Origin: Taibaiella helva
Lineage (GTDB): Bacteria > Bacteroidota > Bacteroidia > Chitinophagales > Chitinophagaceae
Assembly: GCF_003545695.1 (NCBI RefSeq)
Contig: NZ_QUZZ01000003.1
Location: 310,001 to 374,000, forward strand
Direction: 5' to 3'
DNA: 64,000 bases
The position numbers were made by a program, and so were the translations under genes. Numbering within the stretch: position 1 is the stretch's first letter; the number at the start of each line of letters is the position of its first letter. Positions 18,101-24,981 of the stretch are shown here, piece by piece. The notes beneath the pieces are model-generated. The model saw only the letters and a program-made list of their open reading frames with translations, searched no databases and was not told the origin of the DNA.

Positions 18101-18872
18101 GCCCGGAGGTAACAGGGCCTTTTATTCGGGTAATGGTATCGTTACCGTTGCCGGTACCCCATCTTCCCAAAATGTCGATGTGTTGATACCCGGCGGAGCC
18201 TTGCCTGCTTATAAGACAAGGCTGATCGTATCCGATGTTCCTCTCTCCTTTGCCGATTATGACAATATATTCGCTGTCGGTGAGGTGGAAGATTATGGCG
18301 CAAGCGTGCCCTTACCGGTTTTGATATCCGACTTCAACGCAGCAAAGGTGCAGGAAGGTGTGCGGCTGCTATGGCATGTAGGAACAGAAAATAAGGTAAG
18401 CCATTACGCGGTGGAATGGTCTGACGATGGCAAAGAATTTGCTTTCATCGGGCGCAGGGATGCTACAGGATTGAAAAGCTACGAATATATCCATACCACA
18501 CCCCGGAGAGGACTTAACTATTACCGGATCAAGACAACGGATCTTGATGGCTCCGTCGCGTACAGTATGATCAGGACAATCCAGGTAGATGTAGCTCCGG
18601 CCGATCAGCTGTCAGTCTCTCCCAATCCATTAGGTGCAGATAAGCGGGTTAAGCTGGCGATCAATAGCAGCATGCAGGCGAATGCAATGGTATCGGTGAC
18701 CGACCAATCCGGCAGACAGGTTTATACTTCAAAGATAGCCGTACAGGAAGGCCGGAATGAAACCATCATCCAGCTAAAAGGTATGCCGGCCGGAATGTAT
18801 TATCTGAGGCTGCGATCGGGCAATACCGCACTCGATGTGCTGCCGGCGCAGAAAATCGTAATCGTGAAATAA
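15192..18872 (+). CDS. T9SS type A surface protein with IgGFc-binding-like, PA14 and GEVED domains
   Basis: A 1226-residue secreted protein. Signal peptide at 1-31 (RRRFLLAVCFLHTSFFTFAQ). Residues of about 40-480 resemble the N-terminal IgGFc-binding-type domain (EFWFGVPQ, VVSYVDDL, SISAYQLGG). Ig/PKD-like modules follow (480-650). A PA14-like domain lies at about 680-793 (GFIHIDTAGAYTFYLNSYDG, LYIDGAQVVSNDG), PA14 being a carbohydrate-binding fold. A GEVED domain lies at about 950-1036 (LWFDWNNNGDFTDDYETPGG, VGEVEDYG), then a fibronectin-like stretch (1037-1130) and a type A T9SS sorting domain (about 1137-1226; SVSPNPLG, PAGMYYLRL). Likely a cell-surface adhesin or glycan-binding protein. 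Confidence 0.9.
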   Translation: MNQPFQNTNLFRRRFLLAVCFLHTSFFTFAQTGPHDFEFWFGVPQWGTGYKSPQQIHFTGSGTDTSYYEIDMPAEASFAPIAGAVPPGSSGIVNMTSFISQIETVPADAVVNRGLRIRIWGKMGAYYANETGNNYGTLPLRGPNALGTDFIVPGQNVYANGATYTPGVSSFVVTATEDNTVVTIVPTQPIIGHGANVPFTITLNRGQSYQAANTVKTGVHLAGSTISANNLVVVSYVDDLIATGGPADNGGDQLIPVTGLGTDYVHIRTSLTIPERVFLTGIYNGTEVTINNGTSTTTLILDKGELKSYALPAGINAAYIHSTKSISAYQLGGSGGELGSGILTPVVDCKGTDIVAFQRPASASTTFFNIIVPAGYESNFLLNGSATIVTAADFLDVPGYAGWKYCRKNVTSTFTAGQTIIIKNTGSKFFFYQNLYSAAGGGGGDFSNFSDFGNLLAYPKVTRDCGTGIITLDSRSVAYNATITNHVWTAPDGDTLALGNTLSAITLAGVAASDTGWYHVRIYGDNGCSIVDSMHVSLPVDSVTIVRNPSSACEGSSVLFNSRVTPGAAITGISWTGPNGFTSNTAGFNLLNATAANSGTYICRYYDAYGCYVEDSTSLTVNAASSIPEFTINGNDLLSCDDTATTLSVAGYIPGLAYRTFTGYTAPSLLASNNFDAVTTGFYSQLPATRGAVSQPNLSGLTGITAASNNFGIKYKGFIHIDTAGAYTFYLNSYDGSNLYIDGAQVVSNDGTHALAEVSGNVTLSRGYHAIETNYFTGSAAAAAALTVSWQGPAIAKAPLPASVLFMPGGTAPAGLSYLWINETTGDTVGTGASLSVTTPGAYRLVADNGCASFKFYQVEKAVSYDYSDLPSPWPAAQAGTAGCTTAGGAPLAAHAVWAGNAISVEWAHGTFVEEDSYDDGLSNASTSLTRGDTSTFSVLLNSNTAGKTVYYGLWFDWNNNGDFTDDYETPGGNRAFYSGNGIVTVAGTPSSQNVDVLIPGGALPAYKTRLIVSDVPLSFADYDNIFAVGEVEDYGASVPLPVLISDFNAAKVQEGVRLLWHVGTENKVSHYAVEWSDDGKEFAFIGRRDATGLKSYEYIHTTPRRGLNYYRIKTTDLDGSVAYSMIRTIQVDVAPADQLSVSPNPLGADKRVKLAINSSMQANAMVSVTDQSGRQVYTSKIAVQEGRNETIIQLKGMPAGMYYLRLRSGNTALDVLPAQKIVIVK

Positions 18873-18910
18873 TACATTGACGGCTCAGGATATCCAGGCT
18901 GCTCATCGCC

Positions 18911-18941
18911 AAAGAGGCTGTCCCAAAAGGTCAGCCTCTTT
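18911..18941 (+). terminator. Terminator of the PA14/GEVED cargo gene
   Basis: AAAGAGGCTG (18911-18920) pairs perfectly with CAGCCTCTTT (18932-18941) around an 11-base loop; T-rich sequence follows after GCTA. Confidence 0.7.
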
Positions 18942-19063
18942 GCTATTATTTTTCGCATCGTGTATTATTTGTGGTGCCGAATAGGTTGCCATGATAGCCC
19001 CTGAACGTATGGCCCGTTTTGTGTTGCGCAGTACCACCAATGAATAGTACAGAATAATAAGGA

Positions 19064-19504
19064 TCAGGATTTCCTGATCTTTGAGATCGTTTTTCCGGTT
19101 GACTTCGACGGTTTTTCCATATCCTTCCGGGCCTGCTGTATGGCCTCCTGAACCAGGGCTTTTACGCTGGCATTCCGATAGTCGCTGCTTTGGGCCACAT
19201 CTATATGCCGGATAAGGTTGCCGGTACCGGTCAGCAAGCCATGCGGATCATGGAGCAGCGTGCCTTTGTTAAAGCCCAGGTTGAGATGGCCGGTGTAGAT
19301 GGTCAGCATGCAGAAGGCATCCGAAAGCTTTTCAGAAAGAGAGAAAACCGCGGTCAGCGCATGGGTATGGTACAGCAGCTCGTTGGCATCCGGGCAGAGT
19401 TCCAGTATATATTGCCGCAGGTCGGTGAACAGGTCGATGACTGCTTTGCTTTTAAGGTCCAGCAGGACCCGGAAGTCGGGGTGTATGGATCTGGATAGGG
19501 TCAT
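19064..19504 (-). CDS. DUF1801 domain protein (YdhG-like)
   Basis: A 146-residue cytoplasmic protein of the DUF1801 / YdhG-like fold (frataxin-related). Recognised from the pattern YTGHLNLGFNKGTLLHDP followed by GTGNLIRHI, which is typical for the family. The open frame runs further upstream to 19597, but the ATG at 19504 gives the expected start and the extra residues look non-coding. The C-terminus is Lys/Ser-rich. Function in bacteria not established. It is a single gene, convergent with the cargo gene upstream of it on the map. Confidence 0.8.
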   Translation of the reverse strand: MTLSRSIHPDFRVLLDLKSKAVIDLFTDLRQYILELCPDANELLYHTHALTAVFSLSEKLSDAFCMLTIYTGHLNLGFNKGTLLHDPHGLLTGTGNLIRHIDVAQSSDYRNASVKALVQEAIQQARKDMEKPSKSTGKTISKIRKS

Positions 19505-19633
19505 GAGCGTGCAAAAAATTGTCGCTCGAATATAAAAAAATCTATATTGTGCTGAAGGTAATCTTGTGTAAGCGCAATAAAAAAAGCAGCCACACAAGTG
19601 CAGCTGCTTTCTCTATAAATTCCGGAATAATAA

Positions 19634-19882
19634 TTAACCGTTGGCGGCCTGGCGTTTCCACTCGTCGAGGCCTTTGTCTTCGTAATTGGCCCATACCATG
19701 CAGGCATGGCCGATAATCAGCAGCCCCCAGGCAGAAGTGATCCAGATAGGCCAGGGATATACCCAGCCGGTAGCACCTGCATAGCAAATATACCACAGTA
19801 TGATATTAACGATGGCGAATACGACTAAGTGTAGGAACCAACCGCCTACTTGCTTGCCGGTTGCGGGTAATTTCTTGGGCAT
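19634..19882 (-). CDS. 2TM domain-containing small membrane protein
   Basis: An 82-residue protein with two transmembrane helices (about 13-35 and 43-65) separated by a short WVYPWPIW loop, matching the small 2TM domain family. The C-terminal end (YEDKGLDEWKR) is charged and probably cytoplasmic. Function unknown. A promoter with both boxes lies just upstream (19940-19912), inside the gap to lpxK. Confidence 0.8.
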   Translation of the reverse strand: MPKKLPATGKQVGGWFLHLVVFAIVNIILWYICYAGATGWVYPWPIWITSAWGLLIIGHACMVWANYEDKGLDEWKRQAANG

Positions 19883-19911
19883 ACGTGATCTCTTTTAAAA
19901 ATTGAACGGTG

Positions 19912-19940
19912 CAAAGATAAACAGTAAGTTCATTTTTCAA
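19912..19940 (-). promoter_or_regulatory. Promoter of the 2TM protein gene
   Basis: On the minus strand TTG (19940-19938), 18-bp spacer, exact TATCTTTG (19919-19912), 30 bp before the ATG at 19882. Confidence 0.6.
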
Positions 19941-19950
19941 AAATGAAATT

Positions 19951-21039
19951 TTAGCTGTACAACATGTCCTCTTTTTCTTTAATGATATAGTCCTTTACCC
20001 GCAGATCGAATACCGGCGCATCCTGCAGCAGCTGCACTTTAATGGGCAGCACCGCGATGCGGGCCTGCCATTGCTCCAGGATGTCGCGGTGCATCGCCAG
20101 TCGGGTAGCATCCTTTTCCGTGGTCATAATGAGCTTCCCGGCTACATCCCAGTTGCTGTAGGTCTGGCGGATTTCCTCAAGGTTATTGGTCGTAAAATAA
20201 TGATGATCGGGGTAGCGGAGCAGATGTACCTCAGCGGCCGATAGCCTCAGGTGCGCCAGCATAGGCTCAGGTTTGGCAATACCGCTGACCATCACCACAT
20301 GATCCGCTGCAGTTAAGGACATCGGTTCGCCGGTGAAGAAATCGACAGGCGTGTCGTAGACGATTGCTGAGAAAAAGACCTGCTGGTGCGGCCGGGGCCT
20401 GATGCGCCGTATCATTTCCTGCTGTGCGCTGCGGTCCAGCTCCGGGGGGCATTTGGACACAACAATCATGTCGGCGCGGCGATAAGCTTTGCGGCTTTCC
20501 CGCAGGCTGCCGAAGGGCAGGATGAAATCTTTGTAGAAAGGTTTGGCAAAGTCGATGATAAGGATGTTGAGGCCCGGCTTAACGGAACGGTGCTGGAAAG
20601 CATCGTCCAGCAGCACGACGTCCACGTCGGGGCGCTCGCCCAGCAGGCGGGGAATACCTGTCATACGGTCTTCACATACGCTGACCACGACTTCCGGAAA
20701 TTTGCGGTGAAATTGCATGGGCTCATCGCCGATACTGCGGGCATCGGTTTGCGGGCCCGCCAGGAAGAAGCCGGTGGTATTGCGTTTGTAGCCGCGGCTC
20801 ATGGTTGCCACCTTGTATTCGTATTGCAGCAGTCGGATCAGGTATTCGATATGCGGCGTTTTGCCGGTACCTCCTGTTGAAAGATTGCCTACTGAGATCA
20901 CCGGCACGCTGAATTGTATTGACGAGATCAGCCCGGCATCATAGAGCTTGTTGCGTAGCCACATAATGGCTCCGTAAAGCAGGGAAAGAGGGTAGAGCAG
21001 GGGTTTGAGCAGGCGGATCAGGAGCATCAGGGGATTCAT
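19951..21039 (-). CDS. lpxK: Tetraacyldisaccharide 4'-kinase
   Basis: A 362-residue LpxK, the kinase that adds the 4'-phosphate to the lipid A precursor at the inner-membrane face. An N-terminal membrane-associated helix (3-27, rich in Leu) precedes the P-loop GNLSTGGTGKT (51-61) and the downstream motifs MSRGYKR, LLDDAFQHR and IDFAKP characteristic of the family. The ATG at 21039 is chosen because the protein then begins with the family-typical amphipathic helix; the frame is open another 80 codons upstream but reads as non-coding. A possible TACCTTCG promoter box lies at 21065-21058. The genome therefore makes lipid A, as expected for Bacteroidota. Confidence 0.95.
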   Translation of the reverse strand: MNPLMLLIRLLKPLLYPLSLLYGAIMWLRNKLYDAGLISSIQFSVPVISVGNLSTGGTGKTPHIEYLIRLLQYEYKVATMSRGYKRNTTGFFLAGPQTDARSIGDEPMQFHRKFPEVVVSVCEDRMTGIPRLLGERPDVDVVLLDDAFQHRSVKPGLNILIIDFAKPFYKDFILPFGSLRESRKAYRRADMIVVSKCPPELDRSAQQEMIRRIRPRPHQQVFFSAIVYDTPVDFFTGEPMSLTAADHVVMVSGIAKPEPMLAHLRLSAAEVHLLRYPDHHYFTTNNLEEIRQTYSNWDVAGKLIMTTEKDATRLAMHRDILEQWQARIAVLPIKVQLLQDAPVFDLRVKDYIIKEKEDMLYS

Positions 21040-21380
21040 GGTTATGCGAATAAGGAACGAAGGTAAAGGAAAAGCGCAGTAAAGGAGGCAGCAGCAGCGC
21101 CTGGCTTTACCACTCGTCCGGAACAAATAGCAGAGCCGTCTCCTGCTCGGAAACAGCTCCACAGTAGTTTCAATGGGATAAAGGAAGTGGGGTCGCCTTA
21201 TGCTTTTGTGTTTGGTGGGCATTATCTCATTTGGGCAAGGCGGAATGGCAGTACAAAGATGGGAGACAATTGCCAACAATTGATGATGCGTCCGTTAGCA
21301 TTACATGAAGGTGCCGTGAAAGTAAGGATAAGCCCGTATTAATTTTGTGCAAACACCGCATTCCTTAACCGGCCGTTAAT

Positions 21381-21521
21381 ATGCAGTTTGTTCTTTTGTG
21401 CAAAATAACCGGCATGAAATTCCTGGCCTTCTCATTGCTCCTGTCCGTTCTGCACGGTGCTATTTATATCGGGCAGAAAGCCGCTGTGCATTACCGTCGC
21501 CTGCTGCGCCGCTCCTGGTAA
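21381..21521 (+). CDS. Possible very small membrane peptide (doubtful)
   Basis: 46 codons from ATG 21381, or 35 from the in-frame ATG at 21414 (MKFLAFSLLLSVLHGAIYIG), ending in an Arg-rich tail (YRRLLRRSW). One hydrophobic helix and a basic tail would fit a small membrane peptide. It is preceded by an exact TAATTTTG promoter box (21340-21347). Not recognised; may be chance. Confidence 0.22.
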   Translation: MQFVLLCKITGMKFLAFSLLLSVLHGAIYIGQKAAVHYRRLLRRSW

Positions 21522-21605
21522 GCGTTTCTGTCCATCTCCTTCTCGCCGGGGAATAAATGCATGTTAATAGCTTCCCGGTTAACAACATCCTTGCCCCCAA
21601 TGGGT

Positions 21606-21613
21606 TAATTTTG
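21606..21613 (+). promoter_or_regulatory. -7 box in front of the HTATIP2-like gene
   Basis: Exact TAATTTTG; no well-spaced TTG upstream (nearest TTG leaves only 12 bp). A purine-rich GAAGAGGAG sequence lies between it and the ATG at 21633, unusual for Bacteroidota, which rarely use strong Shine-Dalgarno sites. Confidence 0.35.
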
Positions 21614-21632
21614 AAAGAAGAGGAGCATTATC

Positions 21633-22307
21633 ATGTCAAAAGCAGCCGTCATTGCAGGAAGCTCGGGTCTGGTAGGAGGGGAGCTGCTGCATCAGCTTTG
21701 CGCCAGTAAAGCCTTTCACCAGGTTACCCTGCTGGTGCGCCGTCCTTCGGGTTTTATCCATGCCAAAGTAAAAGAAGTGATCGTAGACTTCGATCATATG
21801 GAGCAATATGCCGCCGCGATCAGCGGCGACGTTTTCTTTTCCTGCCTGGGCAGCACCCGTAAAAAAACACCCGATAAGCGGCATTATTACCAGATCGACC
21901 ACGATTATCCGCTATCTATGGCCCGCATCGCTTCGGCCAATGGCATGCCGCAATTCCATATTATCTCGGCGGTAGGTGCTAATGTCCGGTCTTCTAATTT
22001 TTACCTGAAGATGAAAGGCGAGACCGATCGGGATATCGCTGCGTTGCCTTTTCAATCGGTGCACATCTACCGGCCTTCGTTCCTCGATGGCCCGCGCGAA
22101 GAACGGCGTCTGCTGGAACGGATAGGCGTGGCGCTTCTTCGCCTGGTACGTCCGCTTATGACCGGGAGCCTGCGCCAATATCGCAGTATAGAGGCAAAAA
22201 AAGTAGCCGCCGCGATGATCGCACAGGCGCTGGCAGGAGTTCCCGGCGTGCATTATTATGCCGCCGGTACGATCGAGCAGATCGCTAAGGACGCCGCTGT
22301 CCGCTAA
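21633..22307 (+). CDS. HTATIP2/TIP30-like NAD(P)-binding Rossmann protein
   Basis: A 224-residue atypical short-chain dehydrogenase-like protein. The N-terminal dinucleotide-binding motif GSSGLVGGELLHQL (9-22), VFFSCLGSTRKKT (67-79), the HIISAVGA segment (108-115) and the following FYLKMKGETD (Tyr-x3-Lys-like) are hallmarks of the HTATIP2/CC3 group. The substrate in bacteria is unknown; the fold suggests NAD(P)-dependent reduction or a redox-sensing role. Its stop codon overlaps the ftcD stop by 4 bp (convergent genes). Confidence 0.85.
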   Translation: MSKAAVIAGSSGLVGGELLHQLCASKAFHQVTLLVRRPSGFIHAKVKEVIVDFDHMEQYAAAISGDVFFSCLGSTRKKTPDKRHYYQIDHDYPLSMARIASANGMPQFHIISAVGANVRSSNFYLKMKGETDRDIAALPFQSVHIYRPSFLDGPREERRLLERIGVALLRLVRPLMTGSLRQYRSIEAKKVAAAMIAQALAGVPGVHYYAAGTIEQIAKDAAVR

Positions 22308-23299
22308 AGGAGGCCGGCATCCTTTAGCACATATTCCAGTATCTTTTTGCGGGGGATAAACGGCTTGACACGATCGAGCCTGAGGTAGTGTATGCCCGCA
22401 GCAACCGCCTCTTCAGTGCGGGTTTCGGCGAAGGAGCTTCCAAGTGCTGCCGCCCCGGCTTCCACCACACAAGCTTCCGGAATAAGGCCTACCACCTCGC
22501 AGCCTGTAGGCGCTACGCCGTAAGCGGCGGCCAGCGCAGTACAGGTATCCCATACTTTTAACGGTGAGGTAACACGGTAATCGAGCAGGTTCATCGATAC
22601 CTGGGCACAGTCAAAATCGGCCATGTACCAGCCGATCGCACGCAACATCGGCAGCAGCCCGTCGTTGCGGCTACGTATTTGCCGGGCAATATCCGCAGCG
22701 ATACCCGCATCGCGGGTATTCAGTGAAATATTGAAGGCCACAAGAATGTCGCGGGCGCCGATCACCGTGGCGCCTGTTGCCGCAATGCGTTCCCAGGCCT
22801 GCACCGAAGGGCCGTAATCGGGCTGCCACCCGGCCCGCTGCATTTTAGCCTTCAGTCCTTCATATTGCCCTTTCCGGATATCGGGCAGGGCCCGGCGGTA
22901 ATCCTCCTTTGCCGAATGCTCATACAGGTACACGGGTATGCCCAGCTCCTTGCCTACGCGCTGCCCCAGCTGCTCCGACAGCCCGGCCGCAATCTCCAAC
23001 GGTAGGCCACCAAGCGGGATCAGGGGACATACATCCGTGCTGCCGATGCGGGGATGCGTACCTTGCTGGGTGCGCATGTCGATCAGCCGGCCTGCGGTAG
23101 CTATGGCCCGGAAAGCCGCTTCCACAACCGCCTCCGGTTGCCCGGCAAAGGTGAACACCGTACGGTTGGCCGATGGGCTTGGGTCCATATGGAGGAGTTT
23201 TTGCCCCGGTACGGAGACAATAGCATCCCGTATCTGGTTAAGGATGCGGAAGTCCTTGCCCTCGCTGAAATTGGGTACGCATTCGAGTAGTGGTATCAT
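22304..23299 (-). CDS. ftcD: Glutamate formimidoyltransferase
   Basis: A 331-residue formimidoyltransferase (EC 2.1.2.5 family) that moves the formimino group from N-formimino-L-glutamate to tetrahydrofolate in histidine degradation. Hallmarks: start IPLLECVPNFSEG, LLHMDPSPSANRTVFTFAG, HPRIGSTDVCPLIPL (His-Pro-Arg motif), LYEHSA, and FNISLNTRD. The ATG at 23299 is the family start; 42 further upstream codons are open but unlike the family. Only the transferase half is present; the cyclodeaminase domain of the animal bifunctional enzyme is absent, as is usual in bacteria. An exact TACATTTG promoter box lies at 23343-23336. A second FIGLU-consuming enzyme, formimidoylglutamase, is encoded at 43293. 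Confidence 0.94.
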   Translation of the reverse strand: MIPLLECVPNFSEGKDFRILNQIRDAIVSVPGQKLLHMDPSPSANRTVFTFAGQPEAVVEAAFRAIATAGRLIDMRTQQGTHPRIGSTDVCPLIPLGGLPLEIAAGLSEQLGQRVGKELGIPVYLYEHSAKEDYRRALPDIRKGQYEGLKAKMQRAGWQPDYGPSVQAWERIAATGATVIGARDILVAFNISLNTRDAGIAADIARQIRSRNDGLLPMLRAIGWYMADFDCAQVSMNLLDYRVTSPLKVWDTCTALAAAYGVAPTGCEVVGLIPEACVVEAGAAALGSSFAETRTEEAVAAGIHYLRLDRVKPFIPRKKILEYVLKDAGLL

Positions 23300-23335
23300 A
23301 ACAGATGGCTGCAGGCCGTCGACGCGGCACAAGAT

Positions 23336-23343
23336 CAAATGTA
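23336..23343 (-). promoter_or_regulatory. -7 promoter box of ftcD
   Basis: Exact TAnnTTTG (TACATTTG on the minus strand), 37 bp before the ATG; no TTG at the expected -33 position. Confidence 0.4.
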
Positions 23344-23539
23344 CTATTAAATTATAGTCCCGGACTGGAACATCCGGGCCTTCCATCGGCTTCGGATCAA
23401 GGATATACAAAAAAATAACACTCATATTAAAAATAAACAGTTAATATTGCGCTACCAATAGCTGCACTGAATCAGGTCGAATTTTTTTAGCGTTTCCGTA
23501 TATCCCATACATGTTTTCACTTCTAAAACCACCTACTCT

Positions 23540-24787
23540 ATGGCAGTCAATCTTATCGAATCGGCGAAGAGCCTTTTCAACTCCAATCTCATCGGCAGGG
23601 CCGGCGCCTTGCTGGGCGAAGGCGAAACAGGTATTCGTAAAGCAATCGAGGCCCTGGTCCCCACTATCCTGGCAGCGCTTTTCTCCAAAGGACAAGCCAG
23701 TCACGGCGCCGGTTTGAGCGATCTGCTAAACGAAGCCGGCAGCTTATCCGCTCAGCACGATATCTCAGGCTTGCTGGATCAGTCTGCCGGTACCGGCGAG
23801 GAATCCTGGCGCTACAAGAATGCGGCACTGATGGATCGTTTGTTTGACGGTAAGACCAGGGAAACCGTGGGGCTGATCTCTGCTTACTCGGGCCTGAAGG
23901 CGAGCTCGGCCGAATCCCTGCTGGGTGCGGCAACGCCTGCCGTGCTGAGCCTTACAGCGGATGAAGCCCGTGCCGAGAACAAAAGCGGTGACCATGGCTT
24001 GTGGGCCTACCTCATAAGCCTTAAAGACCAGATATGGAACAGCTTCCCCGCCGGGTTCTCCCTTGCCGGGCTCCTGGGCGCCGGTAGTGTAGCCGCTGCT
24101 TCCGGACCGGCATACACGGCAAATAGTTCGGCACCACGAAAGAAAGGTGGTGGCGGATGGCTCTGGATCCTGCTGCTGGCGCTGCTGGCGTTGGTGCTAT
24201 GGTACCTGCTGGGACAAAAAGGCTGCGGTAAGGACCATCCCGATACAACCCCGGCCGACACGACCATGATGGCTCCGGCCGATACCGGTATGGCCACAGT
24301 TCCTGCTGCGGGTGCCAGGGAATCGATGAAAGTACAATTGCCCGACGGCACCGAGCTGAATGCCTTTAAAGGCGGGATCGAAGACCGCCTCGTCGCTTTT
24401 CTGAAGACCGATTATAAAGCGCTTGGCACCGATTCGCTGAAGAAGATCTGGTTCGATTTCGACAACCTCAACTTCGGAACCGGCAACGCGGACATTACCC
24501 CCGAAAGCCAGGTGCAGATCAACAACCTTGCTGCCATATTGAAGGCCTTTCCCCAGGCCAGGCTGAAGATTGGCGGCTATACCGACAAAACCGGCAATGA
24601 ACCGGGTAATGTGAAACTATCCGGAGCGCGCGCAACAGCCGTGAAAAAGGCGTTGGACGCAGCGGGCGTGGGCGCCCAGATCGATGGCGCCGAAGGATAT
24701 GGCTCGCAGTTTGCACAGTTCCCGGCCGATGCCCCGGAAACGGATCGTGTAAAGGACAGGCACGTTTCGGTGAGCGTGAGAGGCTGA
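23540..24787 (+). CDS. DUF937-transmembrane-OmpA domain protein
   Basis: A 415-residue envelope protein in three parts. Residues 1-150 form a helical DUF937-type domain (LIESAKSLFNSNLIGRAGAL; VPTILAALFSKG). A glycine-rich linker leads to one transmembrane helix (about 210-228, WLWILLLALLALVLWYLLG), then a Thr/Ala/Asp-rich linker, and a C-terminal OmpA/MotB peptidoglycan-binding domain (about 298-415; FDFDNLNFGTG, IGGYTDKTGNEPGN, LSGARATAVKKAL). There is no cleavable signal peptide, so DUF937 should be cytoplasmic and the OmpA domain periplasmic: a wall-anchored inner-membrane protein. Monocistronic, with its own terminator. Confidence 0.88.
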   Translation: MAVNLIESAKSLFNSNLIGRAGALLGEGETGIRKAIEALVPTILAALFSKGQASHGAGLSDLLNEAGSLSAQHDISGLLDQSAGTGEESWRYKNAALMDRLFDGKTRETVGLISAYSGLKASSAESLLGAATPAVLSLTADEARAENKSGDHGLWAYLISLKDQIWNSFPAGFSLAGLLGAGSVAAASGPAYTANSSAPRKKGGGGWLWILLLALLALVLWYLLGQKGCGKDHPDTTPADTTMMAPADTGMATVPAAGARESMKVQLPDGTELNAFKGGIEDRLVAFLKTDYKALGTDSLKKIWFDFDNLNFGTGNADITPESQVQINNLAAILKAFPQARLKIGGYTDKTGNEPGNVKLSGARATAVKKALDAAGVGAQIDGAEGYGSQFAQFPADAPETDRVKDRHVSVSVRG

Positions 24788-24811
24788 TCAGGTTACCGTA
24801 CATGATTTAGG

Positions 24812-24855
24812 AAGACGGGCTCCGGCAAAACCTGCAGACCCGTCTTTCTTTTTCC
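24812..24855 (+). terminator. Terminator of the DUF937-OmpA gene
   Basis: AAGACGGG (24812-24819) pairs with CCCGTCTT (24839-24846), followed by TCTTTTTCC. Confidence 0.75.
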
Positions 24856-24915
24856 TGATTAGCCGGCAGTGACGAACAGGAAGCATTGTTAAATTAATGA
24901 TTGTATCTATATTAA

Positions 24916-24948
24916 TTGTCCGTTTCCCATAATATAATCGTACCTTCG
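24916..24948 (+). promoter_or_regulatory. Promoter of the DEAD-box helicase gene
   Basis: TTG (24916-24918), 22-bp spacer, TACCTTCG (24941-24948; one mismatch to TAnnTTTG). The leader of about 27 nt has a T-run followed by an A-run, AAAAAGGAC being the closest to a ribosome site. Confidence 0.55.
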
Positions 24949-24981
24949 CGCCTTGTTTTTTAAAAAGGACATTTGAAGAGT

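Larger units (their letters stand above)
21040..21632. other. Divergent intergenic region between lpxK and the HTATIP2-like gene
   Basis: 593 bp. Contains an exact TAATTTTG box at 21340-21347 (plus strand), a tiny hydrophobic ORF (21381-21521) and a second TAATTTTG at 21606-21613. Nothing else supportable. Confidence 0.5.
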
